Shown in pieces: positions 52,190 through 64,000 of a stretch of 64,000 nt of DNA. Under the pieces are notes generated by a model. The model saw only the letters and a program-made list of their open reading frames with translations, was not told where the DNA came from and ran no database searches. The position numbers and the translations under genes are program-made. The stretch lies in NCBI GenBank assembly GCA_028554795.2, contig CM068830.1, positions 45,460,227 to 45,524,226 of the forward strand, given 5' to 3'. This DNA is from Sinohyriopsis cumingii. Lineage: Eukaryota > Mollusca > Bivalvia > Unionida > Unionidae. Position 1 is the first letter of the stretch, and every line of letters begins with the position of its first letter.

Positions 52190-54125
52190 TTGTTCATAGG
52201 CTCCGCAGAAGAAGAATATATATTACATACCGAAATCTTAAATGTAAGAATTAGAAAATGTAAGATATGTCATGCATATTTAATTTATTTCTCTTGCTGA
52301 CCTTTGTCCATGATTGACGGTAGAGTTTTTGTTTTTTTTGTTGCTTACCTGCTCTTTGTCTTGGGGGAGCATACTCCGTAAAGAAAAAAAGTGATTATCT
52401 TACTCTTCCATTAAAATCGTGATCAATAATAAAGACAGGACAAGGTAAATAGAAAGAAGTTAAATATTGGGTAGAGCCTTAGACTTGGGGGTATGATTTA
52501 TGCAGCGGAATCTAGATATATCTAATAGGTAAGAAGAATGTTTAATGCCATCATAAAAGAAAGTTTAAAGTTTTTAAAGTTCTAAAATAATAACATTAAC
52601 GTTTTCTTTCTAGGCCAACATGATCATCTACTAAACTGTAAACAATTTTCATACAACCACGAACCCACCCACCCGCATCTCCCCAACACACTAAAAATTA
52701 TTAATATATTTATGGCTAACAGCATTTGTATTTTTAACCATAACAAAGTTCATTAGAATTCAATACAAGTATTTCTAAGTACGAATAACGCTAGACCTGG
52801 TTTCATAAGCGATTAATATATTCAGTTTATATTTGATCAGGACAATTCTTTACACACAAATTTAAAAAAAAAAAACCTATCGTAGATCGAAGTACAGATA
52901 TTAGAGGGTATATTTGGCTAAGGGAGGTAATTTACTTATTTTAGGTATGTGTTCTATTCTCACAAGTGAGATGGTTTGATTGTTTCTTTCATTATTGTGC
53001 CTACGGATTGCTCAGGCTGTTGATTCGGTGGATTACGACATTATTGGATGAAGAATAGAAATATATTTCTATAAATTTCTAAACGCTGATTCTGTGTTTT
53101 ATGTACATGTGATAAAACTATCATACCTTGCGATAATGATATTATGGTTGTTTGTATAACATTCACAGTGAAAGCATGTTGTATTCCTGTATTAATTATA
53201 TTTTAATATATGGTAGAATAGTTTTTAAATGTCATAACCATTTTTGGTTGATATTGGTTTTAGCACGTCAGTACTATAGGTCTTTGGAAAATCAAGTGAA
53301 TTTGATCTTAGGCTATTGCTTTATTTTTTTTAACAACGGATGAAAAATGAAAAAAAGGAAAAAGCGAAAGAAAAAAAATTGAATTATATTTTCTTTGTGA
53401 TTTGAACAGCTAATTTGTTTTCACGTTTCTTAATATATTTGAATCAGAAACATATATACAAATGACCCACAATGTACAGAATAATGAATGGTGACAACAA
53501 CAGTATGTAAGGAAATTATCATCTTTACTGAATGAAAATTATCTCGTTGTCCACTGAGGCCAAGGCATAAAAGCCGAGGAAAGATTACACAACTTGGAGG
53601 CAAAATACAAAACATGTTGGTCTGTGAACACATGAAGCACATAGAAGTCAGAAGGACAAAAAGTAGTTGGTTTTTTGTGTGGTTTGTACAAGAGACCCTA
53701 GGTATGAACCGGTCTTGTATGGAAATATGATACGATAGCAACACAATTATATAAAAAAAACACGCACACGAAAATTCATAACTTATGGAGCAAAACATCG
53801 GATCGCGTACGGTAGATAAATTGTTGTTGTAGGAAAGCGGCCTCTTCTAGAAGGTAGTATGTTGTACCTTTTCGGTATAACTATCCAAAGTAGTAGAATC
53901 GACGGAGAACGAGGCGGACTTTTATACAAAATTTAAATAATGGTCATATTCATATATATGTAGGAAATTATACATTGGAAAAAGTAAAATAAATAAAGGC
54001 AATACATGTATATTTTATATATTACAGATCATCCCGAGATTATAAAAATAACATACCAGCAAAAAGTAATATGTTTTTGAAGGTTTCAAATTTATTGCAA
54101 AAGATTCTAGAACAATATTTGCAGC
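52190..54125. other. Intergenic DNA, nothing recognised
   Basis: Open frames here (such as minus 53430-53798) have no domain, conserved motif or splice context. Confidence 0.45.
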
Positions 54126-54129
54126 AAAA

Positions 54130-54318
54130 TAAAAATGAACACCTTTGGCTCGCACTACATAGGTTTAAGTACTAATAAAAAATGAATACCTTTGGCTCGT
54201 ACTGCATAGGTTTAAGTACTAATAAAAGATGAATACCTTTGGCTAGTACTGCACAGGTTTAAGTACTAATAAAAAATGAATACCTTTGGCTCGTACTGCA
54301 CAGGTTTAAGTACTTTAC
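54130..54318. repeat. 47-bp minisatellite, four copies
   Basis: acctttggct recurs at 54141, 54188, 54235 and 54282, exactly 47 bp apart. Confidence 0.93.
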
Positions 54319-55619
54319 AGGGGAGAATGAAAAAGCTACTTCAGTATCGTGATCATTTAAAGCTATTTTTAAATCTGCATTCTTTTTATAACACTGAACA
54401 ATATCTTTATGCAATAGATATGTAAAATAGGGTAATTTTTCTATCCTTTCGCACCTTGTTTTTTTCAAGACTATTTAGAATATAATTTTCCCCATCTAAA
54501 CTGGAAAGTAGAGAAAAAATACTTGTTGACATTGGCATTGTTGCTTTGCTGTTAAAGTTGGAAAAAAAAACCTATATCTTCTCCAAACACTGTATCAGAA
54601 TTTATCACAACGCAAAATAAAAGAACATTTGAAATAAATGATAGCCGAACAGTACGTCTGGTATTTACAATGGGATCTAGAAAGTCCAGAAGCTTACACA
54701 AACATCAATCAATTGTGTGAACAACTGAACAAGACAATTGGAAAAAGACAAAATACCCCGATTGAAAGAATCATCTACTAAACAATCAAATACGCATTAT
54801 ACAATCAGTACAAGATTTTTATACAAATAGTCCAACAACACAAGGAGAAAAAGGGACATATTTTTTGTAGCAACTCAAACTAGCAGAACAACATGGGTTA
54901 TTTTACATATTAAATTAACCAACAGTCTCTAGATTTTGATTCTTGACGATGTCATTACATAAAAACTGTACATTTGGTGGAGCAATGATTTAAATGAACA
55001 CACCTTAAATATTCAAATCTGTACCTTTTTTGCATGTAGAAATAAGTCACTTTGCTTTACGACTCCATCTGCTCTTAAATAACATGCTTATATTTAAACG
55101 TAGATTCAAATTGAATTATATCACTTAATAATTGACTGAAAATAGCATAGAAGTATTACTACTAATACAAATAAAAAGTATATATGGAATATGTAACTAA
55201 CAAAAACGTATGCATGTAAACCCAAACTGTTGAGCTAGAAATTGATGGAAAATGTTTTGAACAGTGATAAAAGAGAATATATTTGCTACCAAATGTTCAG
55301 ACTCGTGTTATATTATCGCAGTATTATTTTTCTGACATTTATTATTACAAAATTGATCAAGTGTGAATACATCTCTCAGTCAGAAAGGCCAGCTAAACAA
55401 ACTCTGAAAGATTTGTTGGTAGATAGCTCAATCCAAATTGGAGGAAATGTGTCTTTAAATGTACAGTACCAGTAACGAAATACCTGTATTTGCCGTTAAT
55501 AATTTTAAAGTCCATATTTCCATAAATGTAATTTGCTCCTCCTCGTAACAATAGTTACAATTTCAAAGATGCAAAACCTGGTTGTCGATTTCCCCCAGAC
55601 TCCAACATGGCGGCTGAAA

Positions 55620-58600
55620 GAATGCAAACCAAATTTTGACGATAATGCATCCATCTGTTGAGCACAGACATCTGCTAAATTCCCTGCTGTTACACCTGAT
55701 GTGTGTAAACCGACTACTTTATTCTGATGAAAGACTTGATGATGTAAACCAAATTTTGAAGCATGAGCAGGACATTCTAGATGGCGAAGTTGCTTTTCGT
55801 TTTCACGGAAACTGTGGAGCCACGGACTGTAGTCATGCACATGTGAAAAGGGCGGTGGAAAAGCGTAGAAAGCTATCTTGTAGTGCTGGTGATAGTAATT
55901 ATGCAGACTGGTGAGAAAGCTCGTGCAAGTAGTTTTGGCACATACCTAATTAGATTTAGTTCAGGTGATTCTGCATTTGATTGGAAAAGAAATGCTTCGT
56001 TTGTGGAGAAGTGTGCAACCAAAAACAACGGTCAAAATGATCAGCGGTGGAAAGTGCTATTAGTGGTGATTCCAATGAACTGACCATGTACGCTAAAATC
56101 ATTCAAGCTGCAGAAGAGCTTAATGAAATTCCAACGATTACACGTATACTAGGTATCACCAATGGGGACTTTATGAGTGTGGAGGCAAACTTCCACAGAT
56201 TAAAAAAAAACGGTTAGTCTTCATACACCAACCCAAGAAATGTCGCAGCAGCTAAGAAAACTTTACATGAGGAAAGTATGTTTACAGAAGTGCTTGGTAA
56301 ATTCACAGAAGAATTCAGAGTTTACATATTAAGCACTATAGACACACGTAATAAAAAAAACGTTAAATAAAGCAGAAGTGGGGACCTATGATACAAGCAC
56401 CTCGCAGTGTTAGAAGCTATGACACGTGCAAAAAAAAACTTTGCCATGTGCTTCTCAGCATAGTATCTCTGATCTTGTTTGCTCTAGTGAAATATCCGTT
56501 AGTACAGTGCTTGCCAAGACCAATAAAGAATCACAGAAATTGAATGCTGGTTGAGGAGGAATAAGCAGATGAATCATGTGATCAGGATGTTTAGTCTGTT
56601 TCTGAAGAGAGCTTTGTACATCGTGAATTGGCATCTTGCGCCAGCGTATGTCCTTACCGAAAAACTTGATGGAGAATACTTTTCATCGAGTGAGATTAAG
56701 ACTGATACATATTTAAAAAAATATCCATTGCTGTAAAAGAACCTATTTAGCTAGTTATTGGATGTAAAAGGTACACAAACTGTGAAGACATGAATTTGGA
56801 TCCACGATGCTTGTGTATTGCCTGTGATATCACAACTTTATATACATGAGCCATGTCATCTAAGCATGTAGGTTTTCCGGTCTATCTCAACCACACTTTA
56901 AGAAGCAGGTCGTTGATAGATACACTCAACACGCTTGTCTGCTGCATATCCTATACTATGCATAACTATCACCACACCATGTAATATATATGTCAGCCTC
57001 ACAGGCACCCTACGATCCAATTACTATGGCACCATCATCTGATGTATTTACTGTGTAAACAGTACTAGTTCGATTGAAAGAAACAAACATTTTGACCAAA
57101 GTTATCTGAATGTATACTTTGAAAATGGTCTCAATGACCTCACAATGAAAGAACCAATATGATTAGATGGTTCCTGGCACGCCCATTTTCAGCATTTTAG
57201 GCAGCTCAGTTACCTGTATTTATGGTAATAGATCTGAAGGAGACCAGCAGTTTCACTCAGGTCAAAATGCCTCACAGAGTATATGGAACAGTGATGCAAG
57301 GAGACCAGCAGTTTCACTCAGGTCAAAATGCCTCACAGAGTATATGGAACAGTGATGCAAGGAGACCAGCAGTTTCACTCAGGTCAAAATGCCTCACAGA
57401 GTATATGGAACAGTGATGCAAGGAAACTGAAGGTCATGTTTAATGTTACCTACATTGATCCCTTCGCTCTCATTGATCCCTTTGCAAAGACTTCATGCAT
57501 AAACTGGAGAAGGCAGTGGTTGGAGAAAGAATCATACATCTGACCAGTTGTTCAGATGGAGTCATCTACGATGAAACGCAGTAACTCAGATCTTACCTGT
57601 TCCCAGCACGACTATACAGATTGTTTTTCAAGATACGGTCAAAACTTTCTGTGTCATACAATGAATTCCACCTAAGACACTTTAGCACTTAAATCATTTA
57701 CCAGATGCATATAGTATTTGATAGATACAATGAGGGCAACATCTAGTCACAAACAACGGCAGTACGCAGTGAAGGAAAGTTCAGCGGCATTTATGGAGTG
57801 CGGGATGAAGTTAAGGTACGAGCTAACTGGAAATAACTAGACAGTATGAATGAAAACAAGTAAAATCTGCATCTGTATACACAGATTACGTGACAGAGAA
57901 TAGTGCACAATATCTGTCTACAGACCAGTCGATATTTATGTTAATGATGGGCATATGCAGGTAGCTATGGGCATCTCCTCCAATTCAGTGTCACAATGAT
58001 CTGAATTTTATTACAGATAAAAAGAAGCAAACACAAAGATTAATATGCATGCTATCTCAGCAACAGAAACTCGAGCAGATGTCATTGTTTTGTGCAACCC
58101 AGATACCAACGTATTAGTGCTGCTTATAGACCATCGTCCTTGCATCAAGGCTTATAAATTTACCTCATGACTGGAAGGCACATGAAACATCCAAAACTCA
58201 CACGGTTCATACCTATCCATACAAGCTATAGCAATTTCACCAGGTCACAGCCAAACATCGATTTATCTGTAGTTGGCTTAAACGGATGTGACACTTTCAG
58301 TGCCCTACTTGGACGTGGAAAGAAAACAGCCTTCAGAATCAGGATGAAGGATGTAGACAGATAATAGGCCACGGCAACACTAAGAGACAGCAATGAGCTA
58401 AGCGGTGGTGAAACGGCATCTGCAATACGATTTATTACTTGCCTCTATACAATTTGTTAGTTGCCTCTATGCGCAAAGTAAGTTTTCTAGATCTCCGAAT
58501 GTGCTTAGATTTAAACAATCTGAGAAGGGGATTGCTGCTATGAAGCTTCTACCAACCGACTGTAGCTATTGCACCTGCTTCGATGTCTGTACCAAGTGAT

Positions 58601-58920
58601 CGTTTGAAAACATGTAGACATACTTGATGTTCCTTCATCAATACACTTTAGCTACGAGAAGGAAGTGGATGGTACACTGAGGTCAAAACTAATGAACCGA
58701 ACAGCAGCTGCACCAGAGTTGCTACATGGCCTTGGATGTGAGTACACTTCTGACCTTTGCTTGTAAAACGGCTCCTGATCCATGCACAACCAGCCCTGTA
58801 TTACAGCCCGCTCACGTCAGGCAAAACTTCACGGCGTTGCAGGCAATTGTTGAAATCCATTAACAAAAGAAGCTTCTGAATTTCTTCAGAACAATAGAGA
58901 CGATGAAGATTAAGATGTAT
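55620..58920 (+). pseudogene. Decayed gene of a transposon-associated protein family
   Basis: Plus-strand fragments in shifting frames keep a fixed order: CGATDCSHAHVKRA (about 55820), FGTYLIRFSSGD (about 55935), a helical segment MYAKIIQAAEELNEIPTI then NGDFMSVEANFHR (about 56085-56200), SKHVGFPVYLNHTLRSRSL (about 56850), a segment ending IVLCNPDTNVLVLL (about 58085), TGRHMKHPKLTRFIPIH (58167 on), LNGCDTFSALLGRGKKTAF and, near 58780, cysteine-rich words. From general knowledge, long uncharacterised invertebrate proteins with GCDT.SA..GRGK and VGFPVYLNH blocks are multi-copy and transposon-like. Many stops and frameshifts, so this copy is dead. The name and mechanism of the family are unknown to me. 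Confidence 0.6.
57239..57421. repeat. 61-bp tandem triplication inside the decayed gene
   Basis: agaccagcagtttcactcag recurs at 57241, 57302 and 57363. The three units are almost identical although the surrounding gene is strongly decayed, so the expansion is recent. Confidence 0.93.
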
Positions 58921-59149
58921 TTTGATATATTAAGGAAGAGTATACGTTTCAAACCTATGAAGAGTATACGTTTCAAGCCTATGAAGATTCGGAATTCCAA
59001 GGACTGATCAGTGAGATTAATTGCCAGCATAAGAAGAAGAAAATTGCTCTCTCATGAATAGTTGGTAAAACAATCAATTATCCACCTGGGATGGCGCCAC
59101 CCTTAAAAATAAGTTTTTCTTTCTTTGTTGGAGTAAGAGAGATACCTGC

Positions 59150-59825
59150 TGAATAGCTATTAAAAAAGAGACAATATTCTATATTGTGAATTTAGATATA
59201 ATTTTGTTTTGACTCTTCAACCAGCGTTCCTTTGTGTGCCTACTTTTGTTATTTAAAAGAAAGGTCCAGTTTATTGTAGATGAACATTAACGTTGGTTTT
59301 GATTTACACAAATTAAAAAGTATATGTTGTTTGTTACATTCTTTTACATACCTGTGACATGTGGAAAGCATTATTACAAAGTAAGCAAAATAATTATCGA
59401 GAAGGATATGTTCTGTTTTGTGAACTTCAGAAGAATAACTATTTCATTGGGAAAGCACATATCCGATTTATAAGTAATGATAAGTGATGTCATCGTTCAT
59501 CATGCACATCACAAAAGGTTAAACGTGAACTAATCAAGGGTTGGAACAGTTATCTTTATGACTATATACCTGATGTTTACCTTTTAAGAAGTGATGCAAA
59601 TAAGATATATGTGCCAAAAATAGGCTATTTAACTGCGCGTGGGCTTGAGCAGGTGGTGGGGATAACACTGCAGTTTTCTCAGTTTGCACAGGTTTTCTGA
59701 GGTAGCATTGTCCAGATTCTTTATTCTGAGACCCAACTCTCCATTTTAAGCCATGTTGACAAACGTTGTACTGCCGGTTTAGGTACCTCGAAAATTAGTT
59801 GGGGTCTGTTGTATTAGCATCACTG
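59150..59825. other. Intergenic DNA, nothing recognised
   Basis: No supported gene or element. Confidence 0.45.
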
Positions 59826-60475
59826 ACTGGAGACTTCAGCAACACAGTCTATGACTTCAACATCTCACACTAGTCTGAGTCTCCACTGACCCTTGTCACC
59901 CCATTTTTTATATTTTGACATTTATATTGGGGTGTAGGGTCAGAGTCCATTCCCTATTAGGCAGGTATATCTCGATGAAAGGTCGTTCAAGTTTGCTGTG
60001 TCGGCTAGTAAGCTGCTACCTCATGCCGACGCCAAATGGTGCCGGCGAATTCCAACTTTTCGATTGGGAACGGAACCTGACCTTACATCCCAACATAAAT
60101 GTCAAAATATCAAAAAAGGGGTGACAAGGGTCAGAGGAAACTCGGACTAATCTCTCACCAGTGGCTTTAGCATTGTTGTCTGTGATTTCAATGATCACTA
60201 AGCGGAGACTATAGAATCATTGCCCGTGAGACTTAGGCATCACAGTCTAAGACTTCGACATCTCTGACCAGTGGCTTCAGCATCAGTTTCTGTGATCTCA
60301 ATGACCACTGAACAGAAAGTTTATAATCATTGTCTGTAAGGCTTCAGTATCACTGTCTATGACTTCAGCATCTATGACAAGTGACTTCGGCGGCACTGCT
60401 CTCTGTGGTTTCAATGATCACATAGTGGAGACTACAGGATCATTGATGAGACTTCAGCATCATTGGAATATTACT
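59826..60475. repeat. Diverged tandem repeat interrupted by a MITE
   Basis: Segments with gacttcagcatc and ggtttcaatgatcac..gagact recur roughly every 90-110 bp on both sides of the MITE at 59886-60134. Confidence 0.6.
59886..60134. mobile_element. 249-bp MITE with long terminal inverted repeats
   Basis: ctgacccttgtcacccc at the left and ggggtgacaagggtcag at the right are perfect inverses, and pairing continues inward for about 70 bp (tatattttgacatttat against its complement). No transposase. Superfamily not determined because no clear target duplication is seen. Confidence 0.88.
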
Positions 60476-60513
60476 GATTGGAGACAATCCAGTTACTGCT
60501 GACCCACGCATCT

Positions 60514-60712
<199 letters not shown>

Positions 60713-60714
60713 AA

Positions 60715-63280
60715 GTGCAGCGTAAATTCACTTAAACAACAATTGTTATACAATATTTAATTTTCCACAACTGTTTCTGAAACATTCATGAAATCAAATA
60801 TCAGGAAAATAAATATAGTTCTTGTTGTGCAGACATTATCTGAAAAACGTGTTCATCTGGTACTGTGTATAAACGTAGATTATATATTAAGTTCCAGAAG
60901 TGTGTATATGATTTCTGATTAGTGAAAACAAACATGTAATAAATTATAACTGTTTGTTTTCTTACAGGGAAAACAAGATCATGGTTTTTTTTGGCATGAT
61001 TGCACAAAACTATTATGCGTGATATTTAATATATCAACTCTTAGACTGTTTTCATTTAGTACTGAACTTAAGTTCAGTGAGAAACCATTCATCGGAAAGT
61101 TTCCAAAGGAGAAGACAATTTTGTTACAAGTGTCATAAGTGGGGGGAAAAAATACAATATCTGTTTCAGAAAGGGTACATGCAGGATGCTGTATACGAAA
61201 GATACTAGAGCAGGTGGCCTCAGAATTTACAGCAGGTGACACTAAGTATTGGGACACTTCCTACATTAATATCTGGGTTAAATAAAGTAATATCAATTCG
61301 TACAGCCCGATCAACTAACAAAACTGATTTGATGATATTGCTGTTGTTGTTTAAAACATGGTTGGTTTTTTTCTGCCGTTTAATAATATATGATTGTAAA
61401 ATTAAAAGAAATTTGTGCAAAACTGAAACAGAAATTACATAAATTGGTTTCCTTACGAAAAAAACAGTACCAGAGAAACTAAGCTCTTTAAGAAAAACTA
61501 ACCTGAGCGTTGACGCCGACGGATAAACGGACGGATTAACATATATATACGCCACAGTTATTTTGCCATAATAGAAAATGTGAAAAATTTAATCAAACAA
61601 GGGTGACAATGTTCACTAATAAAGACCAAATATTTTTTTTAAATACAAGCTAGAAATACTCGGGTTACTTTTTTAACATACTCGTATGTCGTAAAATCTA
61701 GATCCACTTAATAAAGGGGGAAAAGTGGGGGAACTAATAATCAATAACATTAATGGGTCATTTTACTCGACAATTACTGATATTCATTGTCAATTAGTTG
61801 AAGGAATAGTGATACTATTATGATAGTATGATAAAGAAAACCTATGACGTGAGAACGAAGGAATATTGATACTGTTATGATAGTATTATAAAGAAAACCT
61901 ATGACGTGAGCACGAAGTCAATCATTATTTAAACGCAAATCCAAAAATCTTAGTGACCGTTGAAATGGAAATCATCTGGTGCCCATGTCGGTCCTACATC
62001 CCTTCAGTGTAAAGGTTTTCTGTGCGCGTGCTCAGTCGTAGATATGTCTGACGAAATTGTACCAATATCTGTCGGTTGATTCGTGCGCGCCTTCCCGAGA
62101 ATTTCGTCATGTACCACGTACTGTATGAACCTGCTGCTGTCTGGACAGCTGGGCTACCTGGCGCAGGGACGTAAAGGCCCAAATTATTCTTGAGAAACTT
62201 TATATTCGAAATGATGTTGCTGATATATCTGTGGTTTGTTATTTGGCCATTATGCATTACATTGGCTTCAAACAGGGTATTATTCTCAGAGCCAGACATG
62301 TTCACCAGAAAGAAATACGGAGCACAAAACTTGTAAACCAGTCAATGTTTGGTTTGTATCGAAAGTTAGTGTAGATTTATTGCTTGTTTTTCTAAGGTTT
62401 CCATAGGAATACTGGATCTTTCACATCATTACAGTCTGAAAAATGCAAATAACTGATGAGACATTCATATCATAGTCCAGCTCCATGCTAAACCCACTTT
62501 CCTTGCAGATTACTAAATTCAATAAATTTATATTTTCTTGCAGCGGAATTCTGCACTTGTAATTGAAACCTTCAAATCAAGGAAAGCTTCTCGGTAATGG
62601 TTTCTTCAAATTTCATCAGATAAAATATTTTACATATTGTATAAAATATTTTACATATTGTATAAATTATTGTACATATTTCATTATCAAGGGATAACAT
62701 GTATCTGAATGTAAAAATGGACTGGGCCCATAAAGTACATTTGAAAACTATCTACCAATTTGTATGCATGTATGACAACTGTACAATGTGTTGAACGCAA
62801 TTAAGTTCCGGTTACCCTGTTTAGACAAAGGAGTTGGAATTTATTTGTTCATTTCAAAAGTGCATTAACAATAAAGCGATTGTCATCAAGTTCACTAAGG
62901 AGTAAATTGGAAGCAATAATGTATACCACTGTCTGCAGCATAAAACGAGAAAGTAATTTTATCACACTTGCGTCATAATCAAAAGCATCTATCGGTGCAG
63001 ATAATCACTTTATTTCTTTCTTTCCTTAAATTTCGGTCTCGAGCTTATAAATGTATATAATATATTAGAAATATAAAATTCAACCACAATTAGTGTCACT
63101 TTTGGCAAGCTCATTGTTACTAATTCTTTACTGCCGCTGCCACAAACGCCTATGCTACAACTATTTCTGCTGCTACTACTTACACTACTATATCTAATAT
63201 ATTACCATCGCCATTAATGTTACAAAAACTTCTTTCAATCTCTTGCGAAAAGAGGATGATTGCTCCAATTGTTGGCGACT
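60715..63280. other. Intergenic DNA with small duplications
   Basis: A 57-bp direct repeat (gaaggaata..tgatac at about 61800 and 61857). The minus-strand open frame at 61994-62305 starts with ATG and has N-glycosylation-like sites, but I recognise no domain in it. Confidence 0.4.
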
Positions 63281-63436
63281 TTATGGTGGCCTCCACGCAT
63301 GCGCACACCACCACATTCGTGAACGTGATGGCAAATGAAGAAGTTTTCTTTCGGCAACATTAATGTCACCGAATCGGAATGATACTAATGCACCACACTC
63401 TTCAAACGTGTTATACCGCACCGTGTTGTTGTTCGA
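63281..63436 (-). CDS. Possible terminal coding exon, minus strand
   Basis: On the minus strand cttttgcag, a good acceptor, precedes 51 codons and TAA (plus-strand tta 63281-63283). The translation begins SNNNTVRYNTFEECGALVSF and looks protein-like, with WWCAHAWRPP at the end. Upstream exons would lie above 63436; none identified. No family recognised. Confidence 0.25.
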   Translation of the reverse strand, partial: SNNNTVRYNTFEECGALVSFRFGDINVAERKLLHLPSRSRMWWCAHAWRPP

Positions 63437-63569
63437 CTGCAAAAGACAAACATTGTAACAGAAATACTTCCTTTGAATTGACTTTTGTATACAAGTATCC
63501 AGATCTCGAAAGGTAAAATATAAATTATAGATTTGTAATTTGTAAGCTGGTCTTGTTAATGCCATTTTT

Positions 63570-64000
63570 TTTTCATTTCACGCGAGTTAAAACTGCATTT
63601 TAAGTTGTTAATCATTCCATTCTTTGAAGCATAATCACCGATGTTTCAAGTGTTCACATTTTGTCAAATGTATTCTCTTTTATTTTGGTGGGAGGGGGCA
63701 GCTGCTACTGAACAAGTCTCAATAAAATTGTATCGATATTCTGACAGCAACTCGTCGGCATTGAGCACGGATGACCTCACGTTGAGAGAGAATAACAAGG
63801 CAGGGCCGAATGTATAATGCGTATTTGTCCTGTTGCTATAAAATAGAACTGGTATCTTTATAATAAATTAACAAGTAACCTTACTGATGTCCCTAAAAAT
63901 ATGTTTAGAAACTGCAAGAAATAAACAGAACTAATTGGCTTGACTTCGCTTGATGTTTAACAGCCCATGAACACATACATGGATATGGTATGGAACACTT
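63570..64000. other. Right edge, nothing recognised
   Basis: AT-rich DNA without supported features. Confidence 0.4.

Noticed and set aside
53430-53798. 122-codon minus-strand frame
   Set aside because: No recognisable domain, splice context or codon bias; could be chance in AT-rich DNA.
61994-62305. 103-codon minus-strand frame starting with ATG
   Set aside because: Has NxS/T sites but no hydrophobic signal or domain and no flanking exon evidence; not strong enough to call a gene.

Overview
This is AT-rich eukaryotic DNA: genes are split into short exons separated by large, repeat-filled introns, with SINEs, LINE remnants, MITEs and many micro- and minisatellites. The gene content (a RIG-I-like RNA sensor and small secreted single-domain C-type lectins) and the repeat style suggest a lophotrochozoan invertebrate, most likely a bivalve mollusc. 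The species cannot be named from the sequence alone.

Region 1 (about 1.5-20.3 kb, + strand): the 3' half of a RIG-I-like receptor (RLR) gene. Five exons (1485-1654, 4172-4313, 9265-9513, 13822-13989, 19738-20345) join in phase into 444 codons plus a stop. They cover the end of the helicase-insert/pincer region, the second helicase domain (motifs IV, V, VI) and the zinc-binding C-terminal RNA-recognition domain. The 5' half (any CARDs, helicase domain 1) lies left of the window. The introns hold an 86-89 bp minisatellite, an antisense LINE with a SINE nested in it, 51-bp and 44-bp minisatellites, a 29-bp satellite with higher-order structure, a second SINE family, and a sense-strand LINE with a broken reverse transcriptase.

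Region 2 (20.3-31.9 kb): no confident gene. It holds a hAT-like MITE, SINE copies, a 35-copy 50-bp satellite made from the tRNA-like head of the local SINE and still joined to the SINE body, degenerate repeats, a 36-bp minisatellite and a strong hairpin.

Region 3 (31.9-50.4 kb, + strand): two tandem C-type lectin genes, both predicted secreted with one CTLD. Lectin A (31893-35569) has five exons and 167 codons, and carries EPN and WND sugar/calcium motifs. One exon is a 45-nt symmetric micro-exon, and skipping it would give the canonical fold. Lectin B (38996-50358) has four exons and 166 codons, lacks the micro-exon and carries EPS instead of EPN. Its last intron is 9.2 kb and contains CpG-richer, coding-like but frameshifted DNA of unknown origin.

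Region 4 (50.4-64 kb): a SINE, short coding-like remnants, a 47-bp minisatellite, a heavily decayed gene of a transposon-associated family (about 55.6-58.9 kb), a 249-bp MITE with long inverted repeats, a long TA/TG tract and a possible minus-strand terminal exon near 63.3 kb.

The RLR would sense RNA in the cytosol and the lectins would bind sugars outside the cell, so the window looks like part of an innate-immunity neighbourhood broken up by mobile DNA.
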